Part shown: one piece after another, positions 26,386-35,477 of the stretch | Layout: every line of letters begins with the position of its first letter | Numbering within the stretch: the stretch's first letter is position 1 | NCBI RefSeq assembly: GCF_008017825.1 | Contig: NZ_VRLS01000052.1 | Coordinates: forward strand, 62,001 to 126,000 | Length of the DNA: 64,000 nt | Reading direction: 5' to 3' | DNA from: Mesonia sp008017825 | GTDB lineage: Bacteria; Bacteroidota; Bacteroidia; Flavobacteriales; Flavobacteriaceae | Translations under genes and position numbers: made by a program | Notes under the pieces: generated by a model | The model's database searches: none | What the model was told of the DNA's origin: nothing | What the model saw: only the letters and a program-made list of their open reading frames with translations

Positions 26386-27234
26386 ATGGAGATTTACATC
26401 ATTATCCCCGCTCATAATGAAGCTGCGTTTATAGGCAAAACTCTGCAGTCTCTAACAAAGCAAACACTTCTTCCTAAAAAAATAATGGTGGTTAACGACC
26501 ACTCTACCGATAATACCGAAAATATTTTAAAAGCTTTCGCTGAAAAATATAGTTTTATAGACTACATCAACATTTCCTCTAGCGAAGAACATTTACCTGG
26601 CAGCAAAGTAATTAATGCTTTTCATAAAGGTCTTGAGAAGTTAGATGACAATTACGATGTGCTATGTAAATTTGATGCCGATCTTATTTTCCCTAATAAT
26701 TATCTAGCCCATATTTCAAAGGCTTTTCTTGAAAATCCTAAAATTGGAATGGCTGGTGGAGTCTGTTTGATTCCACACAAAAATGAATGGAAATTAGAAT
26801 CCTTAACCAATAAAGATCATCTTAGAGGTGCTTTAAAAGCATATACAAAAGAGTGTTTTGACAAAATTAACGGACTTAAAAATGTGATGGGTTGGGACAC
26901 CGTTGATGAACTGCTGGCAAAGTATCATGGATTTGAAATAAATGTTTCTTCAGACCTACAGGTAAAACATTTGCGTCCTACTGGAAAAACCTATCATGCC
27001 AAAGCTCGTTATAAACAAGGTGAAGCTTTTTATAAGATGCGATACGGGTTTTCAATTACTTGTATTGCCGCCCTTAAATTGGCGTTGAAAAAGCAACAAC
27101 CTCGCTTGTTTATTGACTACATCAAGGGGTTTCTTATCTCAAAAAAAAATAACCTTCCTTTTATGGTCTCTCCCGAAGAAGGGAAATGGATAAGAGCTTA
27201 CCGCTGGAAAAAGATGAAGCAGAAGCTCTTTTAA
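26386..27234 (+). CDS. Glycosyltransferase family 2 protein
   Basis: This 282-residue GT-A fold protein opens YIIIPAHNEAAFIGKTLQSL, has VVNDHSTDNT for nucleotide binding, and the metal-binding FDAD at 96-99. There is no transmembrane segment long enough for a processive synthase, so it is probably a soluble or peripheral transferase. It is the last gene of the three-gene unit and starts directly at the preceding stop codon (TAAATG). Confidence 0.85.
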   Translation: MEIYIIIPAHNEAAFIGKTLQSLTKQTLLPKKIMVVNDHSTDNTENILKAFAEKYSFIDYINISSSEEHLPGSKVINAFHKGLEKLDDNYDVLCKFDADLIFPNNYLAHISKAFLENPKIGMAGGVCLIPHKNEWKLESLTNKDHLRGALKAYTKECFDKINGLKNVMGWDTVDELLAKYHGFEINVSSDLQVKHLRPTGKTYHAKARYKQGEAFYKMRYGFSITCIAALKLALKKQQPRLFIDYIKGFLISKKNNLPFMVSPEEGKWIRAYRWKKMKQKLF

Positions 27235-27244
27235 TTTCCGTTTA

Positions 27245-28933
27245 TTATTTCTTTTCTAAAACTTCTTGAATTACCTCTCCCGTTACGGCATTAGGAAATG
27301 CGATTCCTAATAAAGCTGAAATGGTTGGCGCAATATCTGTTATTTCTGTTTTTGCATAGGTTTGTCCTTTTTGTATTCCCATACCATAAAAAATTAAGGG
27401 CACGTGGGTATCATAGGTCATAGAACTACCGTGAGTACTTCCCACTTCTGAATAGGATATAAAAGCTGGATCATACAAGAAAATTACATCTCCGCTTCTT
27501 TGTTGATGAAATCCATTTTCTACAAAGTGTTTTAACTTGTTGTTGCTATTCATAGCTTCCACTTCTCCGCGGGTATATACCTTATAAAGATGAGGCTGAC
27601 CAATTAAAAAGTCTTTTAGATGATTAGCTAAATCTGTAGCTTTAATGTTTTTCTCTTTCTGTACCTCTTTATCGAAAAAGATCTGATTATTAGAAACATT
27701 TTTAATGAGATCTAAAATACCGTATTCTTCTCCTAAAAATTGATTCACTTTTTCTTTCAACGCTTTACTATTCATATAACCCGCAGGAATCTTTTTACTT
27801 TTTAAGTAATTAGGTACATGAACGGCTCCGTGATCGGCAGTTAAAAATAAAGTGTAATTACCTTTACCTACTTTTTCATCTAAATTTTTAATCAATCGTG
27901 CAATGTCTTCATCTAAACGCACATAATTATCCTGAACTTCTTTTGAATTGACGCCAAAACTATGACCTATATAATCTGGACTAGAATAACTTAGCGTTAA
28001 AAAATCGGTGAATTCATCTTGTCCTAACTGCTCTCCATCGATGGCAGCAAGAGCAAAATCGGTTGAAATATTATTTCCGTAAGGTGTTGATTTTAGAATA
28101 TCGTAATCTCCATTTTCTTCGCTTAATTCTTTTAAGTCATAAGGGAATGTTGCCGTTTCTTTTCCGCGAAAGGGTTGTTCAAAATCATTTTTATCAGCTC
28201 CACTTTCTACATAGGTGGTGATATCTTTTAAAGTATTCCAAGGCTTTAAATAACTTTCTACTTTACCTGAAGCATTAAAATCTTTCACCCATTGCGGTAA
28301 ATCATTTCTATAAAATGAACTGGTTATAAATGCACCTTTATCTTTTCCATAAAACCAATAGGCTGCATTTGCTGTATGACCAGCAGGTAAAATTGCTCCA
28401 CGATCTTTTAAAGCTACTCCAATTGTTTTCCCTCTAAATTGGGTATGTAAACGATTTTGGTCTGATACCGTTGTAGTTTGCATTCTCCAAGGAGACATTT
28501 GCCCTGCAGTAGTTTCGGCGCCAATGGTTTCTCGTGTATCATCTTGTGCGCAATACACATATTCGTTAGAAAACTTATCATACCAACTGTTAGAAATAAT
28601 ACCATGATTTTTAGGTGAAGTACCCGTATAAATAGAAGCGTGACCAGGACCCGTATAAGTGGGCACGTAATTGTAATGATTATTATTACAAGTAAACCCT
28701 TCCCCAACTAATTTTTTAAAACCGTCTTCGCGGAAGTGATCCCAAAAACGGGTAAGGTAATCGTAACGCATTTGGTCTACTACTACTCCAACTACCAATT
28801 TTGGTTGTTGAGAAAGCGGATTAGTAGATGTAGAATTTATACCGACCGTAGTCGAATTATTTTGGTCTAATTTTGATGTTTTACACTGATAAAAAAGTGT
28901 AACTAAAATCAATAAGAGAGTTATTTTTTTCAT
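27245..28933 (-). CDS. pafA: Alkaline phosphatase PafA
   Basis: This 562-residue phosphate-insensitive alkaline phosphatase of the Flavobacteriia/Elizabethkingia type has a signal peptide with a lipobox-like FYQC (Cys17), suggesting a lipoprotein. Asp53 (VVDQMRYD) is a zinc ligand and Thr94 in YVPTYTGPGHAS is the predicted nucleophile; TADHGAVHVPNY and STHGSSMTYDTHVPL supply further zinc ligands. The enzyme releases phosphate from monoesters outside the cytoplasm. Its -7 element, TATTTTTG on the minus strand, lies at 28952-28959, back to back with the Mla promoter. Confidence 0.92.
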   Translation of the reverse strand: MKKITLLLILVTLFYQCKTSKLDQNNSTTVGINSTSTNPLSQQPKLVVGVVVDQMRYDYLTRFWDHFREDGFKKLVGEGFTCNNNHYNYVPTYTGPGHASIYTGTSPKNHGIISNSWYDKFSNEYVYCAQDDTRETIGAETTAGQMSPWRMQTTTVSDQNRLHTQFRGKTIGVALKDRGAILPAGHTANAAYWFYGKDKGAFITSSFYRNDLPQWVKDFNASGKVESYLKPWNTLKDITTYVESGADKNDFEQPFRGKETATFPYDLKELSEENGDYDILKSTPYGNNISTDFALAAIDGEQLGQDEFTDFLTLSYSSPDYIGHSFGVNSKEVQDNYVRLDEDIARLIKNLDEKVGKGNYTLFLTADHGAVHVPNYLKSKKIPAGYMNSKALKEKVNQFLGEEYGILDLIKNVSNNQIFFDKEVQKEKNIKATDLANHLKDFLIGQPHLYKVYTRGEVEAMNSNNKLKHFVENGFHQQRSGDVIFLYDPAFISYSEVGSTHGSSMTYDTHVPLIFYGMGIQKGQTYAKTEITDIAPTISALLGIAFPNAVTGEVIQEVLEKK

Positions 28934-28951
28934 GAGTTTTCTTTAAAAACA

Positions 28952-28959
28952 CAAAAATA
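28952..28959 (-). promoter_or_regulatory. -7 promoter element of pafA
   Basis: TATTTTTG on the minus strand fits TAnnTTTG and lies 18 bases before the ATG. The partner upstream element is weak and overlaps the -33 of the divergent Mla promoter, so the two promoters may interfere. Confidence 0.55.
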
Positions 28960-28974
28960 CACATGTTAAAAGGA

Positions 28975-29005
28975 TTTAAAATTAATTGTAAGTTAAATAC
29001 TTTTG
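28975..29005 (+). promoter_or_regulatory. Promoter of the Mla-type ABC operon
   Basis: TTTA at 28975, a 19-base spacer and TACTTTTG at 28998-29005 match the Bacteroidota consensus spacing exactly. A second perfect -7 (TATATTTG, 29039-29046) abuts the ATG and would make a leaderless or internal start. Confidence 0.65.
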
Positions 29006-29047
29006 TTTTTGGGTATTCTATTTTAGATTTACAAAAAATATATTTGA

Positions 29048-29785
29048 ATGAGGTACCTTCACGATATTGGTGAGTATTTTATAATGTTAAAAGACATCTT
29101 TAGAAGGATGACAAAACCTTCGGTGCTTAAAACATTAATCTTTAAAGAAGTTGATGATCTTATTATCAATTCTATGGGTATTGTTATATTCATATCATTC
29201 TTTATTGGTGGAGTTGTTACAATTCAAACAGCTTTAAACTTAAACAACCCTTTAATACCAAAAAGTTTAATTGGTTTTACAGCAAGACAATCTATTATTT
29301 TAGAATTTGCCCCTACTTTTATTTCTATCATTATGGCAGGAAAAGTAGGCTCTTACATTACTTCTAGTATAGGAACTATGCGTGTAACCGAACAAATTGA
29401 TGCCTTAGAAGTCATGGGTATTAACTCACTAAATTATCTAGTGTTGCCCAAAATCGTAGCTATGTTATTATATCCTTTTGTTATTTCTATCGCTATGTTC
29501 GTAGGGATTGGAGGAGCATATATGGCTGGTGTAATGGGAGGATTTGTAGCGAGTGATCAATTTTTAGAAGGCTTACAAAACGATTTTATACCTTTTCATT
29601 TAGCTTATGCTTTTATAAAAAGTTTCATCTTTGCTCTTATTTTAGCGACCGTACCTTCTTATCATGGTTATTATATGAAAGGAGGAGCCTTAGAGGTAGG
29701 ACAAGCTAGTACCACTTCCTTTGTGTGGACTAGCGTCATTTTGATTATCGCCAATTATGTACTCACTCAATTATTACTAAGCTAA
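29048..29785 (+). CDS. mlaE: MlaE-family ABC transporter permease
   Basis: This 245-residue inner-membrane permease is related to MlaE of the phospholipid transport (Mla/Mce) system. The segments RQSIILEFAPTFISIIMAGKVGS and MRVTEQIDALEVMGINSLNYLVLP are family hallmarks. Five or so hydrophobic helices are visible. It overlaps the ATPase gene by one base, so the two form a unit. No MlaD-type substrate-binding gene follows, so that component must lie elsewhere. Confidence 0.9.
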   Translation: MRYLHDIGEYFIMLKDIFRRMTKPSVLKTLIFKEVDDLIINSMGIVIFISFFIGGVVTIQTALNLNNPLIPKSLIGFTARQSIILEFAPTFISIIMAGKVGSYITSSIGTMRVTEQIDALEVMGINSLNYLVLPKIVAMLLYPFVISIAMFVGIGGAYMAGVMGGFVASDQFLEGLQNDFIPFHLAYAFIKSFIFALILATVPSYHGYYMKGGALEVGQASTTSFVWTSVILIIANYVLTQLLLS

Positions 29786-30549
29786 TGATAAAAGTAAAAA
29801 ATTTACATAAAAGCTTTAGCGGAGAAGAAATTCTAAAAGGTATAGATACTGAATTCATTCAAGGAAAAACCAATCTTATTATTGGTCAATCTGGAGCAGG
29901 AAAAACAGTATTTTTAAAGTGCTTATTAGGACTAATACTTCCTACCGATGGTACAATTGAGTATGATGGGAAAGCGTACTCTACTTTAGATAAAGAGCAG
30001 CAAAGAGAACTTAGAAAGAAAATGGGAATGGTTTTTCAAGGTAGCGCCTTGTTTGACTCTATGAGTGTTGCCGAAAATGTGATGTTTCCCTTAAAAATGT
30101 TCACCAAACAACGTAAAGAACAAAGAATGGAACGCGTTAGAGAAGTTCTTGATCGTGTAGATCTACTTAAGGTAGATAATAAGTTCCCTTCTGAAATTAG
30201 TGGAGGAATGCAAAAAAGAGTTGCTATTGCTAGAGCCATTGTAAATAAACCTCAATATCTTTTTTGTGATGAACCTAACTCTGGTTTAGACCCTAAAACT
30301 GCAATTTTAATTGACAATCTTATTCACGAAATAACTAAAGAGAATAACATTACTACCGTGATAAACACCCATGATATGAACTCGGTGTTAGAAATTGGTG
30401 AAAATATAGTTTTCTTAAAAGATGGTAGACTAGAATGGCAGGGAGATAAAAGCATTATCTATAAAACCGATAATGAATCTCTAACTAGTTTTGTATACTC
30501 ATCAGATTTGTTTCAAAAAGTTAGAAAAGCGCAATTACAAGGTCTTTAA
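29785..30549 (+). CDS. mlaF: MlaF-type ABC transporter ATP-binding protein
   Basis: This 254-residue nucleotide-binding subunit has Walker A GQSGAGKT at 34-41, a Q-loop at about 84-85, the signature SGGMQ at 139-143 and Walker B ending CDEP at 161-164, then an H-loop in INTHDM. The SGGMQ variant signature is typical of the Mla/Ttg2A group. It powers lipid transfer between the membranes with the upstream permease. Confidence 0.92.
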   Translation: MIKVKNLHKSFSGEEILKGIDTEFIQGKTNLIIGQSGAGKTVFLKCLLGLILPTDGTIEYDGKAYSTLDKEQQRELRKKMGMVFQGSALFDSMSVAENVMFPLKMFTKQRKEQRMERVREVLDRVDLLKVDNKFPSEISGGMQKRVAIARAIVNKPQYLFCDEPNSGLDPKTAILIDNLIHEITKENNITTVINTHDMNSVLEIGENIVFLKDGRLEWQGDKSIIYKTDNESLTSFVYSSDLFQKVRKAQLQGL

Positions 30550-30555
30550 AGTTAT

Positions 30556-32034
30556 TTAACTTTTAGCTTTCGCTGATTTTTTAGGTGAAACTTTCTCTAT
30601 ACTCGATTGCATAGAAATAGTATCTAAACTTAATTTAAACTGAAGCCACCTTTTTAACTTAACCTCATCTTTATTTCTCTTTTCTTTAGTTATACTATCA
30701 TTCCAAACTACATTAAATTCTGGGATAGTATCAACTTTATTGAAATCTGAAATTATTTTTTGTGCATAACCAAAGGCCCGAATGTCTTCATAATTTAACT
30801 GAGCTTCTTTACTAATTTGCTGAAACGGAATTTCATTCTTACTAAATCTAGCTAATTTAGAAACCTCATCTTCCAAATAAGCAATACGCTCATCTTTATT
30901 GAGAATATTTAAGGAGTCTCGTCTTTTAAACTCTTTCATATACTCTAACTGATCGTAAGATTCTGTATTCTCATTTTGAAGAATAATAAGTGAAGTATTT
31001 TTTAAATTAGGATACCTCTTCATTTTCTCCCTCCATAAGCTTATGACAGAATTAGGAATTTCTTTTCCTAAGAAAGATACTTCAATTTTAGGATCGTTTC
31101 CACCATCAAAAGTAGCAATCGTCGAATTCTTTTGAAGAAAAGACTCTTTATAAATCATCAATTCCTCCTCTACAAATTCTTGGGCATCTTGCTTAAAGTA
31201 AGACTCCTTTAGCATATTGTAAAACAAATAAATACTAGGAACCATAACTATAATCGCAATCGCCGAAGCCATTTGGGCAATAAACCTTCTTCGCTTAGAA
31301 TTGGCATATTTCACCAATGGAAAGCCTAATAATTTAGATACTACAAAGGTTGAAAGTGCAATAAAAGTAGCATTAATAGAAAATAAGTAAAGAGCTCCAC
31401 CAGCATCCGACCAGCTGCCTTGAGCCAAACCATAGCCTACAGTACATAAAGGAGGCATTAAAGCGGTAGCAATCGCAACCCCAAAGATTACACTCGCTAT
31501 CGTCCCCTTTTTAGTTTTAGCTACAATAAGTGCCAAACCACCAAAAATAGCTACGAGAACATCTAAAATAGTAGGATATGTTCTTGCTTCTAATTCGGCA
31601 TTACTTCCGTTTAACGGAGAAATTAGAAAGTATAAGAATGCGGTAAGCACACTCAAAACCACCATCACTCCTAAGTTAATAAGAGAACGCCTAAGCATAT
31701 CTACATCATTAATAGCAACAGATAGCCCCATCCCCACGATTGGTCCCATAAGAGGGGAGATTAACATCGCTCCAATCACTACGGCAGTACTACTTACATT
31801 TAGCCCTATTGATGCGACAAAAATAGAGAAGATAAGAATCCAAGCATTATGCCCCTTAAAGGTAATGTCTTTCTTTACAGCTTCTATAGTAGAATCCCTA
31901 TCGGTATCTGTTCTTATATCTAACAGATCTTTTAGAAACTGTTTGAGGCTATTGAAAGTTCCCTTTAAATCTCGTTTAACGATTTCTTTTTGACTCTCCT
32001 CTGCTGGATTGGTATGTGTATTGTTTTCTTCCAA
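30556..32034 (-). CDS. DUF389 domain-containing membrane protein
   Basis: This 492-residue protein has a hydrophobic DUF389 core at about residues 55-270, with SSTAVVIGAMLISPLMGPIVG and ATALMPPLCTVGYGL as its hallmarks, and about six transmembrane helices. A 200-residue hydrophilic C-terminal region contains an acidic helix-rich stretch. The function of the family is unknown. It is convergent with the Mla operon and lies eight bases downstream of manC in the minus-strand run. Confidence 0.85.
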   Translation of the reverse strand: MEENNTHTNPAEESQKEIVKRDLKGTFNSLKQFLKDLLDIRTDTDRDSTIEAVKKDITFKGHNAWILIFSIFVASIGLNVSSTAVVIGAMLISPLMGPIVGMGLSVAINDVDMLRRSLINLGVMVVLSVLTAFLYFLISPLNGSNAELEARTYPTILDVLVAIFGGLALIVAKTKKGTIASVIFGVAIATALMPPLCTVGYGLAQGSWSDAGGALYLFSINATFIALSTFVVSKLLGFPLVKYANSKRRRFIAQMASAIAIIVMVPSIYLFYNMLKESYFKQDAQEFVEEELMIYKESFLQKNSTIATFDGGNDPKIEVSFLGKEIPNSVISLWREKMKRYPNLKNTSLIILQNENTESYDQLEYMKEFKRRDSLNILNKDERIAYLEDEVSKLARFSKNEIPFQQISKEAQLNYEDIRAFGYAQKIISDFNKVDTIPEFNVVWNDSITKEKRNKDEVKLKRWLQFKLSLDTISMQSSIEKVSPKKSAKAKS

Positions 32035-32042
32035 GTACTAAA

Positions 32043-33128
32043 TTAAATAAGTTCGTCTCCAAATTTTTCCTTTACGGAATTTCTCAACACTTTAATTTCT
32101 TGTTCGTCTTTCTTAGGACAAATAAGTAAAACCTCTTCATTTTCTACCACAATATAATCATTTAGATCTTTAAGCACCACTGTTTTTCCTTTAGTAGTTC
32201 TTATGATATTCCCAGTAGAATTTTCAATGTAGGATTGAGCATTAACGACTACGTTTTTAGCTTCGTCCTTTTCTAATTTATCGTAAAGAGAACCCCAAGA
32301 TCCTAAATCGTTCCAATCAAATTTTGCGGGTAAGACGGAGACGTGTTCAGATTTTTCCATAATCCCATAATCAATAGATATATTCTCTGACTTGGAATAA
32401 TTCTCTTCTATAAATTGCTTTTCGGTAGCGGTATTATAATCTTTAATTCCTTCCGCGAAAAGCGAATACATATCTGGTAAACAGTTTTGAAAAGCAGCAG
32501 TAATTGCCTTTACACTCCAAATAAAGATACCCGCATTCCATACATAGTTTCCTTGTTGTAAAAAAGATTTTGCCGTCGCATAATCTGGCTTCTCGGTAAA
32601 ATTGGTTACCTTTTTTATAGGTGTTGCCTCTTGTTCTTGATATTGAATATACCCATAACCAGTATGGGGAAATGTAGGTTGAATCCCTAAGGTCATTAAT
32701 AAGCTTTGATCTCTTTGGCAAGCATCAAAAGTAGTTTGTACATTCTCAATAAAAGCATCTTCATCTTCTATCCAGTGATCTGAAGGAGCTACGATCATCA
32801 CTGCATCTGGATTCTCTTTTTGAACCTTTAGAGAAGATAATAAAATACAAGGCGCGGTGTTGTTCATAGAAGGTTCTAAAACAATTTGATGATCTTGTAC
32901 TTTTGGTAATTGCTCTCTAACTAAGTCATCATACAATTCGTTAGTTAAGATGTATATATTTTCTGCAGGTATTAGTTTTTCTAATCTAGAAAAGGTTTTT
33001 TGAATAAGCGTTTCTCCCGTTCCTAACATATCGTGAAATTGCTTAGGATAGCTTTTCTTACTTACTGGCCAAAAACGAGAACCTACGCCTCCTGCCATTA
33101 ATACTGCAAAATAATTTTTATTATCCAT
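32043..33128 (-). CDS. manC: Mannose-1-phosphate guanylyltransferase
   Basis: This 361-residue enzyme makes GDP-mannose from mannose-1-phosphate and GTP for surface glycans. The nucleotidyltransferase signature LMAGGVGSRFWP is at residues 10-21, followed by PKQFHDMLG, VAPSDHWIED and FTEKPDYATA. I chose the ATG at 33128 over an in-frame TTG three codons upstream, because the TTG overlaps the SprT-like stop. It lacks the C-terminal isomerase domain of bifunctional enzymes. Confidence 0.9.
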   Translation of the reverse strand: MDNKNYFAVLMAGGVGSRFWPVSKKSYPKQFHDMLGTGETLIQKTFSRLEKLIPAENIYILTNELYDDLVREQLPKVQDHQIVLEPSMNNTAPCILLSSLKVQKENPDAVMIVAPSDHWIEDEDAFIENVQTTFDACQRDQSLLMTLGIQPTFPHTGYGYIQYQEQEATPIKKVTNFTEKPDYATAKSFLQQGNYVWNAGIFIWSVKAITAAFQNCLPDMYSLFAEGIKDYNTATEKQFIEENYSKSENISIDYGIMEKSEHVSVLPAKFDWNDLGSWGSLYDKLEKDEAKNVVVNAQSYIENSTGNIIRTTKGKTVVLKDLNDYIVVENEEVLLICPKKDEQEIKVLRNSVKEKFGDELI

Positions 33129-33133
33129 CAATT

Positions 33134-33730
33134 TCAAACTTTTATTAATTCTACTTGAGCATTAGGTTGAAAAATATAAACTTTTCCACTTTCCATTTCT
33201 AAGCACTCATAGCGCTTCACTCTTTTTTTTCCTTTCTTAAATATTTTCCCATTAGGAATTCTAAAAGTGCTTCCCATAGGAATTTCAAATATATAGTTTT
33301 TATCACTAGTGGGATCGTATTCTTTTAATGCTACAGATAAAACAGCATCGGTATCACTACTCGCCGTTGGGTTTTTAAAATGTCTTGCTAATAATGGTAA
33401 TAACCTTGACGGAAATATAGACGGATTTAATAAAGGTAGCATTAATTGTTGAAAGGTATGTTTCCATTCCTTCCCATGGGGTTTTATAAATCTTCCATAC
33501 TTTTGAAAAGCTACTAAATGAGCAATCTCGTGAACCAAAGTAATTAAAAACCTATACTTATTTAAATTGGCATTGATTGTAATTTGATGCACTTGACCCA
33601 TCTGGCGGTAATCACCGTGCCGCGTTTTGCGTTCATTTACAATCTTTAAATGAATTGCATGATTTTCGATTAACTGAAACAAAGGCTGTACAGCTCGCTC
33701 TGGGAGATATTTAGCTAACACCTGTTGCAT
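33134..33730 (-). CDS. SprT-like domain-containing protein
   Basis: This 198-residue protein has a zincin motif, HEIAH at 67-71, with His85 in KPHGKEWK as the probable third ligand, as in the SprT/Spartan family. The C-terminal half is basic and contains a beta-rich segment. The four cysteines of a classical SprT zinc ribbon are not seen; only one Cys lies near position 175. Function in bacteria is not established. It is tightly packed between the SDR and manC genes. Confidence 0.82.
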   Translation of the reverse strand: MQQVLAKYLPERAVQPLFQLIENHAIHLKIVNERKTRHGDYRQMGQVHQITINANLNKYRFLITLVHEIAHLVAFQKYGRFIKPHGKEWKHTFQQLMLPLLNPSIFPSRLLPLLARHFKNPTASSDTDAVLSVALKEYDPTSDKNYIFEIPMGSTFRIPNGKIFKKGKKRVKRYECLEMESGKVYIFQPNAQVELIKV

Positions 33731-33738
33731 GAATCTAT

Positions 33739-34428
33739 TTAAGGAGTAGAATTAGAAACCTGAAGCATTTTACCATTGTAATATTTATTTCCGTTAAGGG
33801 AAAAATCTGCTATATATTGAGCCATTTCGTTAGCAGAAGTTGGCGCTTCATAACCAGGAAATGCTTCTTGTAACATTTCGGTTTGTACCGCTCCTAAAGC
33901 CAACACATTAAAACTAGGTCCGTTTTCTTTGTATTCTTCTGCAAGTAATTCGGTAAGATTAATTACAGCAGCTTTACTAGAACTATAAGCCGACAAGCCT
34001 GCAAACTTCATACTCCCTTGTACTCCGCCCATACTGCTTATGGTCACTACATGTCCGTTTTTGGACATTTTCCCTACCAATTGTTGTGAAAGCTGAAAAA
34101 CACCAAATACATTGGTTTGATAAACAGTCATGAGTTCTTTAGCTGAAATTTCTTCGAAGGGTTTATTCACCAAACTTCCTGCATTATGAATAAGAACATC
34201 TAAACTTCCATCCCATTCTTTCTCCACAAACTCGCTTACTTTATGAAGATCTTCTTCTTCATTTAAATTAAAAGGAAAGCTATGAATATGAGCATGCTGT
34301 AAATCTTTAACTGGTTTTTCATTCCGCGAAAGCGCTAAAATTTCATGTCCTTCATTAGCAAGAATCTGCACTAGTTCTAAACCTATTCCTCTACTTGTAC
34401 CTGTAACAATTATTCTTTTTTTGCTCAT
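33739..34428 (-). CDS. SDR-family NAD(P)-dependent oxidoreductase
   Basis: This 229-residue classical short-chain dehydrogenase has the cofactor motif TGTSRGIG at 9-16, NAG at 82-84, a catalytic Ser near 131, and Tyr148 with Lys152 (YSSSK). The substrate cannot be inferred. It lies in a run of same-strand genes, with the M28 peptidase start five bases upstream. Confidence 0.9.
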   Translation of the reverse strand: MSKKRIIVTGTSRGIGLELVQILANEGHEILALSRNEKPVKDLQHAHIHSFPFNLNEEEDLHKVSEFVEKEWDGSLDVLIHNAGSLVNKPFEEISAKELMTVYQTNVFGVFQLSQQLVGKMSKNGHVVTISSMGGVQGSMKFAGLSAYSSSKAAVINLTELLAEEYKENGPSFNVLALGAVQTEMLQEAFPGYEAPTSANEMAQYIADFSLNGNKYYNGKMLQVSNSTP

Positions 34429-34432
34429 TCTT

Positions 34433-35407
34433 TTATTTTAACTGTATCGTTTTTTCATTCTCATTAGCTAATGCTTCGATTCCTATCACCACTTCTTTTA
34501 ATAAATTCTCCATATGTGTAGTGTCTAAAAATTCCATTTCATCATCTACATGGTGATAGTAAGGATAGTTAGAAAAATCGAATGTACACAACGTCTGTGC
34601 AGGAACATTTAGTTCTTCATAAAAGGGATAATTATCACTTCGTTTGAACAGTTGAAAGGATTTTGCTTTCTCAAAGAAACCAAAGGTATTTTTCCCCGTT
34701 TCTTCATTAAAACGCTCAGCTAAAGTAGAATTCTCAAAGCCTGTGAGATAAGCCAGATAATCTTGATGTGGCAGCGGAACCCCGATCATCTCAAAATTAA
34801 GCATAAAATAGACAGGTGCTTTTTCTTCTTTTAGTCGCTTTGCTAAATGTTTAGAACCCAAAAGCCCCATCTCTTCAGCTGAAAAAAGCACAAACATGAG
34901 ACTTCTTTTCGTCTCTTTATTTGCAAAATACTTAGCCATTTCTAAAACCGCTACGCTACCTGCCGCATTATCATTCGCCCCATTGGCAATAGAATCGTTA
35001 TCTATAATTCTCTTACTTTGTGTTTCTACACCAATATGATCGTAATGAGCCCCCAACACAATAATCTCATTTTTTAATTGAGGATCTGTTCCTTCTTTAA
35101 AAGCAACCATATTGTATCCCGTTTTTCCCTTTACCGCAAAACTATCTCGGTAACTTTCAAAATAAGGTTTTAATTGGTAGTTTTTAAAAATATCTTCTGC
35201 ATAAGAAGCTGCCGCTTCTATCCCTTCGCTACCAGTACTTCTTCCTTTTAATTCATCTGAACTTAAAACTTGAAGTGATTTTTTAATTTCAGCTTCTTGG
35301 AAATTGTAATTTTTAGAAGATGTTGATGAATCCACTTTTTCCTTTCCTTGATGCTGTCCACAAGCCGAAATCGCAACGAAAACGATTATATATACTATTT
35401 TTCTCAT
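34433..35407 (-). CDS. M28-family metallopeptidase lipoprotein
   Basis: This 324-residue exported zinc peptidase has a lipobox (ISAC, Cys16). Metal ligands are visible as His121 and Asp123 in GAHYDHIG, Asp146 in GANDN and Glu178/Glu179 in FSAEEMG, with a later His in YYHHVDD. M28 enzymes are aminopeptidases or related exopeptidases, so it probably trims peptides in the periplasm or at the surface. An excellent terminator for the upstream pdhC gene separates it from that unit. Confidence 0.88.
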   Translation of the reverse strand: MRKIVYIIVFVAISACGQHQGKEKVDSSTSSKNYNFQEAEIKKSLQVLSSDELKGRSTGSEGIEAAASYAEDIFKNYQLKPYFESYRDSFAVKGKTGYNMVAFKEGTDPQLKNEIIVLGAHYDHIGVETQSKRIIDNDSIANGANDNAAGSVAVLEMAKYFANKETKRSLMFVLFSAEEMGLLGSKHLAKRLKEEKAPVYFMLNFEMIGVPLPHQDYLAYLTGFENSTLAERFNEETGKNTFGFFEKAKSFQLFKRSDNYPFYEELNVPAQTLCTFDFSNYPYYHHVDDEMEFLDTTHMENLLKEVVIGIEALANENEKTIQLK

Positions 35408-35421
35408 AAGGCTAAAGATAA

Positions 35422-35451
35422 AAAAATCCCGCTTTTTAGAGCGGGATTTTT
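35422..35451 (-). terminator. Terminator of pdhC
   Basis: AAAATCCCGCT pairs with AGCGGGATTTT around a six-base loop, with T runs on the exiting minus strand. It lies between the pdhC stop and the M28 peptidase start. Confidence 0.85.
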
Positions 35452-35477
35452 AAGGTTTTATAAAACAGTAATGTGGG

